Assembly (NCBI GenBank): GCA_902363135.1
Contig: CABIZF010000001.1
Span: 310,001 to 374,000 of the forward strand
Source: Lachnospiraceae bacterium
Lineage (GTDB): Bacteria; Bacillota; Clostridia; Lachnospirales; Lachnospiraceae
Length of the DNA: 64,000 bases
Direction of reading: 5' to 3'
In this document: piece after piece, positions 1 to 8,355 of the stretch
Layout of the letters: each line of letters begins with the position of its first letter
How positions within the stretch are numbered: the stretch's first letter is position 1
The notes under the pieces: generated by a model
What the model was told of the DNA's origin: nothing
Databases searched by the model: none
The model's input: the letters and a program-made list of their open reading frames with translations, nothing else
Made by a program: the position numbers and the translations under genes

Positions 1-1
1 G

Positions 2-133
2 ACGCTGGAGCAGGCGAAGCAGTGTATGGAAAAATGCGGGAAAGTGCTGCTTTGCGATATTCCGATCGGGGAGAGCAACCGGAGGATCGAGGAGCTGATC
101 CATGCGGCAGGTGAGAAGCTGGTGAGAGTATAA
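2..133 (+). CDS. C-terminal fragment of an unidentified protein (cut by window start)
   Basis: An open frame enters from the left edge and ends at the TAA at 131-133, giving 43 C-terminal residues. It includes a hydrophobic strand followed by an Asp and Pro-Ile-Gly (VLLCDIPIG), then a short helix, which looks like the end of a Rossmann-like or alpha/beta domain. The codon choice matches the downstream host genes. I cannot name the family from this fragment. A sigma-70-like promoter at 171-199 follows the stop, so this gene probably ends its own transcription unit. Confidence 0.5.
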   Translation, partial: TLEQAKQCMEKCGKVLLCDIPIGESNRRIEELIHAAGEKLVRV

Positions 134-170
134 CAATAGACAGAATATTCAATGAACTTGCGGATAGTGC

Positions 171-199
171 TTGCGTCTGACCCGAATCAAAGCTATAAT
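171..199 (+). promoter_or_regulatory. Predicted sigma-70-type promoter
   Basis: TTGCGT at 171-176 and TATAAT at 194-199 are separated by exactly 17 bases. It would transcribe the HD-GYP gene at 333 with a leader of about 125 nt that contains the hairpin repeat at 221-291. Confidence 0.5.
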
Positions 200-220
200 A
201 AAACGATGCATTAAATTTTA

Positions 221-291
221 TGATACCAGGGTCAAAAGGTTATGCGTTTCATGCTTGCATGAAAAAGCATGACTTATTGATCCGTGTATCA
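221..291 (+). repeat. Structured intergenic repeat, module A, copy 1
   Basis: TGATAC at the left end is mirrored by GTATCA at 286-291. Inside, a stem starting GGGTCAAAAGG pairs with a 3' arm ending TTGATCC (13 of 17 positions Watson-Crick, other differences partly G-U compatible). It is capped by the perfect inner hairpin TTTCATGC-TT-GCATGAAA. A second copy with the same GGGTCAAAAGGT start and TCATGCTTGCATGA core lies at 18,436-18,503. Both lie just after a promoter and ahead of a gene. Confidence 0.6.
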
Positions 292-332
292 TAATTTTAT
301 TATAGAAGCAAAGGATCGGAGCACACGTCTCT

Positions 333-1991
333 ATGATTACACGGGATAATATTATTCATTTTTACGAAAAGTATAAACGAAATCTGAAAATAGAGGAGCA
401 GGCTATCAGTAAAGTCCTCGATGCAGAAGATCAGGAAGCGTGGATGGAAAACCTGCGCGGAAAGTCCAGGATCATGCGCAGTCTGTATATCGAGAATGAG
501 GCACTGCTGAATCTCTATATCCGTCCGTTCATCGAGGAGGAGAACCGCCTCAACGATGAACTGGCGGAGGGATTTCTGAATCAGATCATAGAGGCAGATG
601 ACGAGGGGTATGAGGATGATTTTGCGATGCGCAGTATGATGGAGGTACTGTCGCATTATTTTGAGAAGCATGGAAAGCTCTCTTCTTATATCTGGAGCCT
701 GAATACCCTGGGCGGTTTTTACAACCGTGCAGCGGAGGTGAGCGGCGGGAAGCGTGCGGCAGAGTATTTTGGGAAGCTGCGCGATCTGAAATCGCACTAT
801 TTTGAACTGACAGATTTTAATGTACGCAAGCGGATCATCTACTCCTTCTACAATTATCCGATCGTGCTTTACAATTTTCAGCTGGCAGAAGCACCGTTGA
901 TCAACCGGCTTCTGGATGAGGCGCTGGAGTTTTACAACGACCCGAAGGTGCGTGCCCTGGATGGAGAGCAGTTTGATTTCCCGGAGCTGATCGAAGAGCT
1001 GAATTATGATGTCCTGGGAAATTATGTTCTGAGCCATGCCCGCTGGACGATCGACCAGGCCCTTTTAAAGCGGGCCAAAGAAACGCTCGGTGCAATTTAT
1101 CAGCGATATCTGGACGATGGCTGTGCGCCGTATGACATTCCGGATGAGGTTTACTGCAATTATCACCGCTGCCTGTTTTTTTCCGGCGAGATCACCTGCA
1201 CAGATTATGTCGAAAATTACAAGCGTTTCTGTGATTACAGCCTTGCGCATGATTCGATGGAAAATCAAGATGGGGCGGACTTTTATGACAGCCGCCTGTT
1301 TCAGATTGCTATCAATCATCTGCCAAATATCATCGAGACGCTCCGACTCTATAAGGACGAATATCATGGGGATGCGACAATCCAGAAGAGCTGCGTAGAG
1401 CAGTATGTGCAGGTCATGCGGGAGGTGCCGCGGGCCGGAAGGGCCTCATTTGTCAATGGTGTCATGAGCCGTTCGATCATTGAGGTGCTTCGTCTAATGG
1501 CGGACGACGATGAGAACTGTGGCGTGCTGATGGAAGTAATGCTGATGCGGGATGAGGTCACGCTTGTGCATGCTTCGATGGTGGAGCAGATCGCCCGTCG
1601 GATTTTAAATGCAGTGCTGGATCAGAGGCCGGAGCTGCTGATCGGGTCGGCAGGCTGTGAAAATATCGTTGAGGTACTGGAGCGCAGAGAAGAATTGCTG
1701 GACTATGTTACCCAGGCTGCAAAGCTGTTTGATGTTGGCAAGATCGAGATCGCCGAGATTGTGAACAAGCAGTCGCGTCAGCTGACGGAACGGGAAAAAT
1801 GCCAGATCCGCGAGCATCCGAAGCGAGGAGCAAAGCTGATTGAAGATATTCCGGCGTTCCGGAAATACCGGGATGTTGTCATCGGTCATCACAAATCGTG
1901 GAACGGGAAGCTCGGCTATCCGGCAGATTGGGACAGACTATACCGGCAAGCTGCCGATCGTCGCAATGACAGCAAATGCATTTCAGGATGA
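333..1991 (+). CDS. HD-GYP-type signalling protein, C-terminally truncated
   Basis: A 552-residue protein whose first ~455 residues are helical and not assigned to a family by eye. Residues ~460-535 match the start of an HD-GYP domain, the family that hydrolyses cyclic di-GMP: FDVGK near 466, then an HP..G segment, then HHKSWNGKLGYP at 519-530. The His of the HD pair is Phe466, so catalysis by this site is doubtful. The domain stops right after GYPADWD. The last ~17 residues are out-of-frame translation of a receiver-domain gene, so the natural C-terminus was lost by a deletion near base 1,935. The ATG at 333 has a GGAG 12 bases upstream. Confidence 0.7.
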   Translation: MITRDNIIHFYEKYKRNLKIEEQAISKVLDAEDQEAWMENLRGKSRIMRSLYIENEALLNLYIRPFIEEENRLNDELAEGFLNQIIEADDEGYEDDFAMRSMMEVLSHYFEKHGKLSSYIWSLNTLGGFYNRAAEVSGGKRAAEYFGKLRDLKSHYFELTDFNVRKRIIYSFYNYPIVLYNFQLAEAPLINRLLDEALEFYNDPKVRALDGEQFDFPELIEELNYDVLGNYVLSHARWTIDQALLKRAKETLGAIYQRYLDDGCAPYDIPDEVYCNYHRCLFFSGEITCTDYVENYKRFCDYSLAHDSMENQDGADFYDSRLFQIAINHLPNIIETLRLYKDEYHGDATIQKSCVEQYVQVMREVPRAGRASFVNGVMSRSIIEVLRLMADDDENCGVLMEVMLMRDEVTLVHASMVEQIARRILNAVLDQRPELLIGSAGCENIVEVLERREELLDYVTQAAKLFDVGKIEIAEIVNKQSRQLTEREKCQIREHPKRGAKLIEDIPAFRKYRDVVIGHHKSWNGKLGYPADWDRLYRQAADRRNDSKCISG

Positions 1992-2127
1992 TGTCATCCA
2001 TGCACTTGAGAGCGGCATGAATGGCCATGTGACGAAGCCGATTGATATGAATGTGGTCTGTGCGGTACTGGAGAAGTGGCTTGGTGGTGCAGGAAGAACA
2101 GAGCAGGAGATGGAGCATGGAGCGTAA
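1936..2127 (+). pseudogene. Receiver-domain (REC) C-terminal remnant
   Basis: In the +1 frame relative to the HD-GYP gene, about 63 codons encode the end of a CheY-like receiver domain. YTGKLPIVAMTANAF is the beta4 strand with the conserved Thr, and KPID is the conserved Lys-Pro of beta5. The phospho-acceptor Asp half is missing and there is no start codon or ribosome binding site. This looks like the tail of a hybrid kinase or response regulator fused by deletion to the HD-GYP gene. The stop codon overlaps the start of the next gene. Confidence 0.7.
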
Positions 2128-2470
2128 GGGAGAGCTTTTGTATCAGCGATTTTTAAATACCGCCCAGGAGACTGTGCGGCTGACGGCGGCACTGGAAGGC
2201 TTCTTTTTAGAGGCGGATATCGAGGAGAGTCAGCGTGATGCCTATGCAGCTTACCTGAAGCGCCGGATCCGGCCTGCGATGGAGCGGCTGATCCGGGAAA
2301 ATGCACTGGAAAAAATGGATGTACTGGAGCAGCGCGGCTGGGTGGGGGCGCAGGAGATGGATGCGTTTATCAGGCAGGCACAGAGCCTAGGACAGGAAGC
2401 GGCGATGCTCTGGCTGATGCGAAGAAAGGGGGAGCGGTATGGATACCACGACCGGGATTTCACCCTCTAG
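2117..2470 (+). CDS. Conserved-looking hypothetical protein in VWA/MoxR operon
   Basis: A 117-residue, largely helical protein starting MERKGELLYQRF. The start ATG at 2117 overlaps the stop of the receiver remnant, and GGAG lies about 8 bases upstream. It has no membrane segment or known motif. Its last 32 bases overlap the VWA-like gene at 2439, which implies translational coupling. I do not recognise the family; from context it is probably a small partner of the VWA/AAA pair. Confidence 0.6.
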   Translation: MERKGELLYQRFLNTAQETVRLTAALEGFFLEADIEESQRDAYAAYLKRRIRPAMERLIRENALEKMDVLEQRGWVGAQEMDAFIRQAQSLGQEAAMLWLMRRKGERYGYHDRDFTL

Positions 2471-3743
2471 CGTGGAGGCTTTGGCACTGCGGATTCTTGG
2501 CGGCTGTCGCGGTGTGGTTTACCGGCAATACCCGCATCTGGATGCCGCGCTTGCCGGACTTGTTCCGGAATGCGCGAAGGAGACTGAGATAGTCGGAACC
2601 GATGGGCTCCGGCTTTTCTTTTCCGGGCAGAAAGTGCTTGCCGACTATGCCGCCTGTCCACAGAGAATGCACCGGAGGTATCTGCATCTTTTGCTGCATG
2701 GCCTGTACCTGCATGTGATTGGCGCAAAGCAGCATGAGCCGTGGCGGTGGGATCTGGCGTGCGACATTGCTGTAGAGCGGATGATCAGGCAGATCTGTAA
2801 AGATCAGGCGGAATTCTGCAGCCCATCTGAGGAGAAAGTACGGCAGGTTCATCAGGCAATGGATGTGTGGCTTGGCAGCAGCGTGCTGTCGGCAGAACAG
2901 ATTTATGCCAGGCTTGGCGCAGAGAAGCTGCCGTATGCACCGGAACAGCTCTTTCGGATCTACACATGGGACGATCATCGTCCGTGGCGAAAGGCGGCGG
3001 TGGACGGGGAGGGACTTCGCAAAAAATGGGAGCGGATACGGGCACATTCCGGAAGCTGGGCCGGTGGTGTGGGAGGTCATAATGCCGGAGAGGAAGCAGG
3101 GGACGGTATCGATCTGTTAAAGCCGCTCCATCCGGGCGGGCGCTATGACTATCACCGGTTTCTGCGGCAGTTCGCGACGCTTCAGGAGGAGCAGGAGCTT
3201 GATTTGGAAAGCTTCGATCCGGTGCAGTATCAGTTTGGTATGGAGCATTATGGAAACATTCCGCTGATCGAGCCGCTGGAATACCGTGAGGTACACAGGC
3301 TCTCGGAGCTTGTGATTGCGATCGATACATCAGGTTCGTGCGATGTAGAGACGGTGACGCAGTTTCTGCAGGAGACATACGCCATCCTTTCAGATCAGGA
3401 GAACTTTTTCCGCAAAATGAAGGTGTACCTGATCCAGTGCGACTGCTGTATCGAACAGGTGCAGGTGATTCATTCCAGAGAAGAGTGGGAGAAGTACAGC
3501 CGGAGCATTGCAGTTCATGGTCGGGGCGGTACGGACTTTACGCCGGTGTTCCGGTATGTGGAGGAGCTGCGCAGAAAAAAGGAGTTGTCAAACCTGCGGG
3601 CAATGATTTATTTTACCGATGGAGACGGCATTTATCCGCGGATTGCCCAGGACTATGAGACGGCTTTTGTTTTTGTAAAGCGCACCGAGGGGATGCGCCA
3701 GGTGCCGAAGTGGGCGCGGGTGTTCTGTACGGCGGACAACTGA
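2439..3743 (+). CDS. VWA-like domain protein (DUF2201 type)
   Basis: A 434-residue protein. Residues ~15-285 resemble the metallopeptidase-like N-terminal region of DUF2201 proteins, with a His-rich helix LHLLLHGLYLH near 85-95. Residues ~290-430 form a VWA-like fold with the metal-site motif AIDTSGS (Asp296, Ser298, Ser300) and a later GRGGTDF and FTDGDG. Such proteins are encoded next to MoxR-type AAA ATPases, as here, and are thought to act with them as chaperone or metal-insertion pairs. The substrate is unknown. The ATG is preceded by AAAGGGGGAG. Confidence 0.8.
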   Translation: MDTTTGISPSSVEALALRILGGCRGVVYRQYPHLDAALAGLVPECAKETEIVGTDGLRLFFSGQKVLADYAACPQRMHRRYLHLLLHGLYLHVIGAKQHEPWRWDLACDIAVERMIRQICKDQAEFCSPSEEKVRQVHQAMDVWLGSSVLSAEQIYARLGAEKLPYAPEQLFRIYTWDDHRPWRKAAVDGEGLRKKWERIRAHSGSWAGGVGGHNAGEEAGDGIDLLKPLHPGGRYDYHRFLRQFATLQEEQELDLESFDPVQYQFGMEHYGNIPLIEPLEYREVHRLSELVIAIDTSGSCDVETVTQFLQETYAILSDQENFFRKMKVYLIQCDCCIEQVQVIHSREEWEKYSRSIAVHGRGGTDFTPVFRYVEELRRKKELSNLRAMIYFTDGDGIYPRIAQDYETAFVFVKRTEGMRQVPKWARVFCTADN

Positions 3744-3792
3744 CAAGGCGTTTATAAGAGCAGACGATAAAATATGGAGAACAGACGAAAAT

Positions 3793-5313
3793 ATGAACAT
3801 ACAGGAAGCAAAAGAAGAGATCACACATACCCTGCGGGCATATCTGCATAAGGATGCAATGGGAAGCTATACATTTCCTCTTGTGAGACAGCGGCCGATC
3901 CTTCTGATCGGGCCTCCGGGCATTGGAAAGACAGCGGTGATGGAGCAGATCGCCAGGGAATGTCAGGTGGGGCTTGTCAGCTATACGATGACGCATCACA
4001 CACGGCAGAGTGCGATCGGACTGCCGAAGCTCGTAGAGAAAAACTACGGGGGAATGAAGCTGACAGTGACGGAATATACGATGAGTGAGATTGTAGCTTC
4101 TGTCTATGACTGCATGGAGCGGACTGGAAAAAAAGAGGGGATACTTTTTATCGATGAAATTAACTGTGTTTCTGAGACACTGGCTCCGACGATGCTGCAG
4201 CTGTTGCAGAACAAGCAGTTTGGAAACCATCGGATCCCGGATGGCTGGATTCTCGTAGCTGCGGGCAATCCCGCGGCTTATAATAAATCCGTGCGGGAAT
4301 TTGATATTGCGACACTTGACCGCATCCGGCTGCTGAATGTGGAAGCAGATCTGGATGCATGGCTTCGGTATGGCACTGCGCATCAGATCCACGGGGCGAT
4401 CCTGTCGTATCTGCAGATCCATAAGGAACATTTTTACCTTGCAGAATCAAAGGAGGGGCAGAAATCGTTTGTGACTGCGCGCGGCTGGGAGGATCTGTCC
4501 TGCCTGCTCAAAAGCTATGAGGAGGAGGGGCTTCCGTGCAGCGGCGTGATGGGGCAGTATCTGCAAAAGGAGGCGGTCGCAGAAGCATTTGAACGCTACT
4601 ATGAGTTGTATGAAAAGTACGGCATGGATTATGATGTGACCGGAATTTTGAACGGAAGTGTGATAAGGGGGAGCACGCTGTACGAAGAAAAGCGCCGGAT
4701 GGCAGTGCAGGCTCCGTTCGACGAGCGGATGATGGTGATTCAGCAGCTGCTCTCCGCACTGGATGATAGCTGCTCGGAATTTGTGAAAACAGATCAGGAC
4801 TGTGTACAGCTGCACGCCTGGCTGTCTGTGTTTTTGAAAGGAAAGGGAGCATTTTCGGAGTTCGTAAACGGAGAACATGAGAAGCTCCGGGTAAAGGAGC
4901 AGATGGAGCTGCTCACCGCGAAAGAGGCAGAGACACTGCACCGTGCACTTCGAATACTGGATGAATATGAGCAGGGGATGAAATCAGAACGGATATCGGC
5001 TGTGGATGCTCAGAATGCATGGCTGCGTGCACACTTTCAGGAGCTGGTGAACACGCGGCAGCAGTGTGTGGAGGTGCTGCATCATGCACTGTCCCGCGCA
5101 TTTTCCTTTACAGAGGATTGCTTTGGACGGGAGCAGGAAATGATCCTGCTCGTAACCGGACTGACGAGAAACGACCGTGCGATGGAGTTTATCCGGCTGT
5201 GCGGCTGTACGGAATACCTGGAGTTCGCCGGTGTGCTGCTGCCGGAGGATACGGATGAGCTGCAAAGACAGGCGGAAGCACTGCTTCGGTCAGAACAGAA
5301 GGAGAGACCATGA
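3793..5313 (+). CDS. MoxR-family AAA ATPase
   Basis: A 506-residue AAA+ ATPase. Walker A is GPPGIGKT at residues 40-47 and Walker B is ILFIDEIN with Asp121-Glu122. Sensor 1 is the AAGNPA segment and an Asp-Arg (LDRIRLL) follows. The second half (~280-506) is a helical, charged extension without a clear family match. The gene follows the VWA-like gene by 49 bases, the usual MoxR/VWA pairing, so the two products probably act as one complex. Its TGA overlaps the ATG of the MATE gene (ATGA). Confidence 0.85.
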   Translation: MNIQEAKEEITHTLRAYLHKDAMGSYTFPLVRQRPILLIGPPGIGKTAVMEQIARECQVGLVSYTMTHHTRQSAIGLPKLVEKNYGGMKLTVTEYTMSEIVASVYDCMERTGKKEGILFIDEINCVSETLAPTMLQLLQNKQFGNHRIPDGWILVAAGNPAAYNKSVREFDIATLDRIRLLNVEADLDAWLRYGTAHQIHGAILSYLQIHKEHFYLAESKEGQKSFVTARGWEDLSCLLKSYEEEGLPCSGVMGQYLQKEAVAEAFERYYELYEKYGMDYDVTGILNGSVIRGSTLYEEKRRMAVQAPFDERMMVIQQLLSALDDSCSEFVKTDQDCVQLHAWLSVFLKGKGAFSEFVNGEHEKLRVKEQMELLTAKEAETLHRALRILDEYEQGMKSERISAVDAQNAWLRAHFQELVNTRQQCVEVLHHALSRAFSFTEDCFGREQEMILLVTGLTRNDRAMEFIRLCGCTEYLEFAGVLLPEDTDELQRQAEALLRSEQKERP

Positions 5314-6677
5314 GAATATTAGATTTTTTCAGAGATGATACGATGTTTTATGTGAAGCTGCGTCGGCTTGTATTGCCGCTTGCATTTCAGCAGTTTATGC
5401 TCGCGGCGGTCAGCGCATCCGATGCGCTCATGCTCGGCGTTTTGTCGCAGGATTCTCTTTCTGCAGTGTCACTGGCCGGGCAGATTACGTTTATCTTCAA
5501 TTTATTTATGGGTGGCTTTACGACCGGGATGAGCATCCTGGCTGCTCAGTACTATGGAAAGGGCGATCAGGTATCGCTGGAAAAGATTTTTGCCTATGTG
5601 CTCAGAATATCTGCACTTGTCTCAGCGATGTTCTGTCTGGCGGCTCTGTTTCTTCCGCAGCAGCTGATGCGGCTTTTTACGTCTGATCCGGTACTGATCC
5701 GGGGCGGCGCCGACTATCTGCGAGTAGTAGCCGCTTCGTATCTGTTTACCGGCATCTCTCAGATATACCTGTGTATGCTCAAAAATACCGGAGCAGCGAT
5801 ACTGAGCACGATAATCAGTTCTACGGTGGTCGTACTGAATATTATACTTAATGCGGTGCTGATCTACGGGATCGGGCCGGTACCCCGGATGGGAATTGCA
5901 GGCGCTGCACTGGCTACGACGCTTTCCAAGCTGCTGGAGCTTGTATGGGCGTATGCCGCATCTATTCCGGAGGGCCGGGTTCGGCTGCGGATGAAATATC
6001 TGTTTGGTTCGGCAGGCGTGCTGGCGAAGGATTACTGGAAGTATTCTGCCCCGATGTTTGCAGACAATCTGGTATGGGGAATCGGATTTTCGATGTATTC
6101 AGTCATCATGGGACACCTCGGAAATGATGCGGTGGCGGCCAATTCGATTGCGAACATCGTAAAGAATCTGATCGTCTGCTTCTGCAGTGGTCTGGCAAAC
6201 GGCGGCGGCATTCTTGTCGGAAATGAACTCGGCAAGGGGGAACTGGAGCAGGCGAGGAGATACGGAGATCTTTTGTTCTGGCTGAGCATTCTTGGCGGTA
6301 TCCTTTCCGGCTGTGTGCTTCTGCTTTGCCGGCCGGTGATTCTGCATTTTGTGAATCTGAGTCCTGCGGCAGCGGGGGATCTTAAGTGGATGCTTCTGCT
6401 GTGTGTATTTTACATGGTAGGAAAATCGTTCAATATGATGACGATCGCCGGTATTTTTCCGGCCGGAGGTGATTCTAAATTCGGCCTGATCTGCGATATC
6501 ATTAATATGTGGTTCGTGATATTGCCGTGTGCATTTCTGGCTGCATTTGTCCTGAAATTACCGGTCATAGCAGTGTTTTTTGTGATTAATCTGGACGAGG
6601 TCACCAAGCTGTGGGCGGTCATCCTTCATTACCGGAAATATGGCTGGGTAAAAAATCTGACCCGCATGGAAGCATGA
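5310..6677 (+). CDS. MATE-family multidrug/cation antiporter
   Basis: A 455-residue integral membrane protein with about 12 hydrophobic segments in two similar halves, the usual MATE layout and length. Typical features include PLAFQQFMLAAVSASDALMLG in the first helix region and a long run of small residues in the middle. The family exports organic cations and drugs in exchange for Na+ or H+. It is translationally coupled to the AAA ATPase by a 4-base overlap, which is unusual company for a MATE pump and suggests one operon from about 2117 to 6677. Confidence 0.85.
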   Translation: MRILDFFRDDTMFYVKLRRLVLPLAFQQFMLAAVSASDALMLGVLSQDSLSAVSLAGQITFIFNLFMGGFTTGMSILAAQYYGKGDQVSLEKIFAYVLRISALVSAMFCLAALFLPQQLMRLFTSDPVLIRGGADYLRVVAASYLFTGISQIYLCMLKNTGAAILSTIISSTVVVLNIILNAVLIYGIGPVPRMGIAGAALATTLSKLLELVWAYAASIPEGRVRLRMKYLFGSAGVLAKDYWKYSAPMFADNLVWGIGFSMYSVIMGHLGNDAVAANSIANIVKNLIVCFCSGLANGGGILVGNELGKGELEQARRYGDLLFWLSILGGILSGCVLLLCRPVILHFVNLSPAAAGDLKWMLLLCVFYMVGKSFNMMTIAGIFPAGGDSKFGLICDIINMWFVILPCAFLAAFVLKLPVIAVFFVINLDEVTKLWAVILHYRKYGWVKNLTRMEA

Positions 6678-6738
6678 TTTAGTCAGGCGGATATTCGCAA
6701 TTCGCTTCGCTGCTTGCTTGATTCGGTGAAATTGACAG

Positions 6739-6767
6739 TTGAACGATGAATAAAATCAGGATATAAT
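6739..6767 (+). promoter_or_regulatory. Predicted promoter of the alanine/glycine symporter gene
   Basis: TTGAAC at 6739-6744, a 17-base spacer and a consensus TATAAT at 6762-6767. The predicted leader is about 135 nt. I could not fit a glycine riboswitch consensus to it. Confidence 0.6.
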
Positions 6768-6910
6768 GGCCGTATGTTGCATTTTGCGGCAGATAAAAAA
6801 GGTACGGCCGAAAGTCAATCGGATCAGCTTATTGCTCTGCGCAGTTGAAGCAGGGGCTTGCCTGATTCGTTTAAAAAGTTCGAATGTACATAAAAAGAAA
6901 GAGAGAATGT

Positions 6911-8302
6911 ATGATCCAGATTATCGAAAAAGTAAACAGCATGGTAAACAATTTCATCTGGGGTGTACCGGCGATGGTGTGCATCTTCGGAGTCGGTCTG
7001 TACTTAAGCATCCGGACCGGATTTTTGCAGATCCGGAAATTTCCGTATGCGATCCGGACAACAATCGGACGGATTTTCCGCAAACGGAATGCTTCAGATG
7101 GTGCGCTGACTCCGTTTCAGGCTGTCTGTACGGCACTGGCGGCAACGGTCGGTACCGGAAATATCGCAGGCGTTGCGGGCGCGATCGCGATCGGTGGACC
7201 GGGCGCGGTGTTCTGGATGTGGATTTCTGCGATCCTCGGCATGTGTACGAAGTTTGCTGAGGTGACGCTGGCTGTTCACTTCCGGGAAGTAAACGCAAAC
7301 GGAGAGCTAGTCGGTGGCCCTATGTACTATATCAAGAATGGCCTTGGAAAAAAATGGGTGTGGCTTGCGTACCTGTTTTCTGCATTTGGCGTGCTCACGG
7401 TGTTTGGTACCGGAAATGCGACACAGGTAAATACGATCACGACGGCGATCAATTCGGCACTGCTGAATTTTCACATTATCGACACCGGCGCAGTCGCGAT
7501 GTCAAATCTGATTATCGGAATAGTAATGGCGGTTCTGGTGGCGCTGATCCTGCTCGGAGGAGTAAAACGGATCGGTCAGGTAGCGGAGAAGCTTGTACCG
7601 TTTATGGCGCTTTTTTATATCGTGCTAGCGCTTGGTGTAGTAGCGGTGAATATTCAGGTGCTCCCATCTGTCTTTGCTTCGATCTTTGAGGGGGCATTCT
7701 GTCCGTCCGCAGTGACCGGAGGCGTGATCGGAAGCATGATTACAAGTATGAAAAAAGGTGTGTCCCGCGGTATCTTTTCGAATGAGGCAGGACTTGGTAC
7801 CGGATCAATTGCACACGCCTGTGCCGATACGAGAAAGCCGGTCAAGCAGGGTATGTTCGGTATTTTTGAAGTATTTACCGACACGATTGTGATCTGTACG
7901 CTGACCGCGCTTGTCATTCTCTGCAGTCAGGTGCCGGTCGCTTATGGCGAGGCGGCAGGTGCAGAACTCACAATCCAGGGCTTCACGGCGGTATACGGCA
8001 ACTGGGTATCCGTCTTTACGGCGGTGGCGATGTGCTGCTTTGCTTTTTCTACAACGATCGGATGGGGACTGTACGGTGCGCGCTGCATCGAGTTTCTGTT
8101 CTCGGAGAAGGTGATCAGGCCGTTTATGGTAGTATATTCGCTGGTTGCGATTCTTGGAGCGACTGCAAATCTTGGACTTATGTGGAGCATCGCCGAGACC
8201 TTTAACGGACTGATGGCGATTCCGAACCTGATTGCCCTGTTCCTGCTGGCCGGGACGGTGGTAAAGCTTACGCGGGAATATTTCGCGGGCAATGACCAGT
8301 AA
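6911..8302 (+). CDS. Alanine/glycine:cation symporter (AGCS family)
   Basis: A 463-residue membrane protein of the AGCS family, which imports alanine or glycine with Na+ or H+. The signature stretch TALAATVGTGNIAGVAGAIA is present near residue 75, followed by GGPGAVFWMW. Later come GSIAHACADT and SNEAGLGTGS motifs typical of the family. The ATG at 6911 is chosen over upstream in-frame starts because AAGAAAGAGAG sits 6 bases before it. The next gene, glmS, follows after 53 bases with its own ribosome binding site, so the two may be co-transcribed. Confidence 0.9.
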   Translation: MIQIIEKVNSMVNNFIWGVPAMVCIFGVGLYLSIRTGFLQIRKFPYAIRTTIGRIFRKRNASDGALTPFQAVCTALAATVGTGNIAGVAGAIAIGGPGAVFWMWISAILGMCTKFAEVTLAVHFREVNANGELVGGPMYYIKNGLGKKWVWLAYLFSAFGVLTVFGTGNATQVNTITTAINSALLNFHIIDTGAVAMSNLIIGIVMAVLVALILLGGVKRIGQVAEKLVPFMALFYIVLALGVVAVNIQVLPSVFASIFEGAFCPSAVTGGVIGSMITSMKKGVSRGIFSNEAGLGTGSIAHACADTRKPVKQGMFGIFEVFTDTIVICTLTALVILCSQVPVAYGEAAGAELTIQGFTAVYGNWVSVFTAVAMCCFAFSTTIGWGLYGARCIEFLFSEKVIRPFMVVYSLVAILGATANLGLMWSIAETFNGLMAIPNLIALFLLAGTVVKLTREYFAGNDQ

Positions 8303-8355
8303 ACGGACTCGAAGGAGGCGGCCTTTGCCGCCATCAATGAAAGGAGAGAAACGTT

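Noticed and set aside
6775..6910. Glycine riboswitch before the alanine/glycine symporter
   Set aside because: The leader lacks the conserved aptamer segments, so context alone is not enough.
8303..8355. glmS ribozyme upstream of glmS
   Set aside because: Only 53 bases separate the symporter stop from the glmS start and they hold just a GGCGGC/GCCGCC-type hairpin; the ~150-nt ribozyme core cannot fit.
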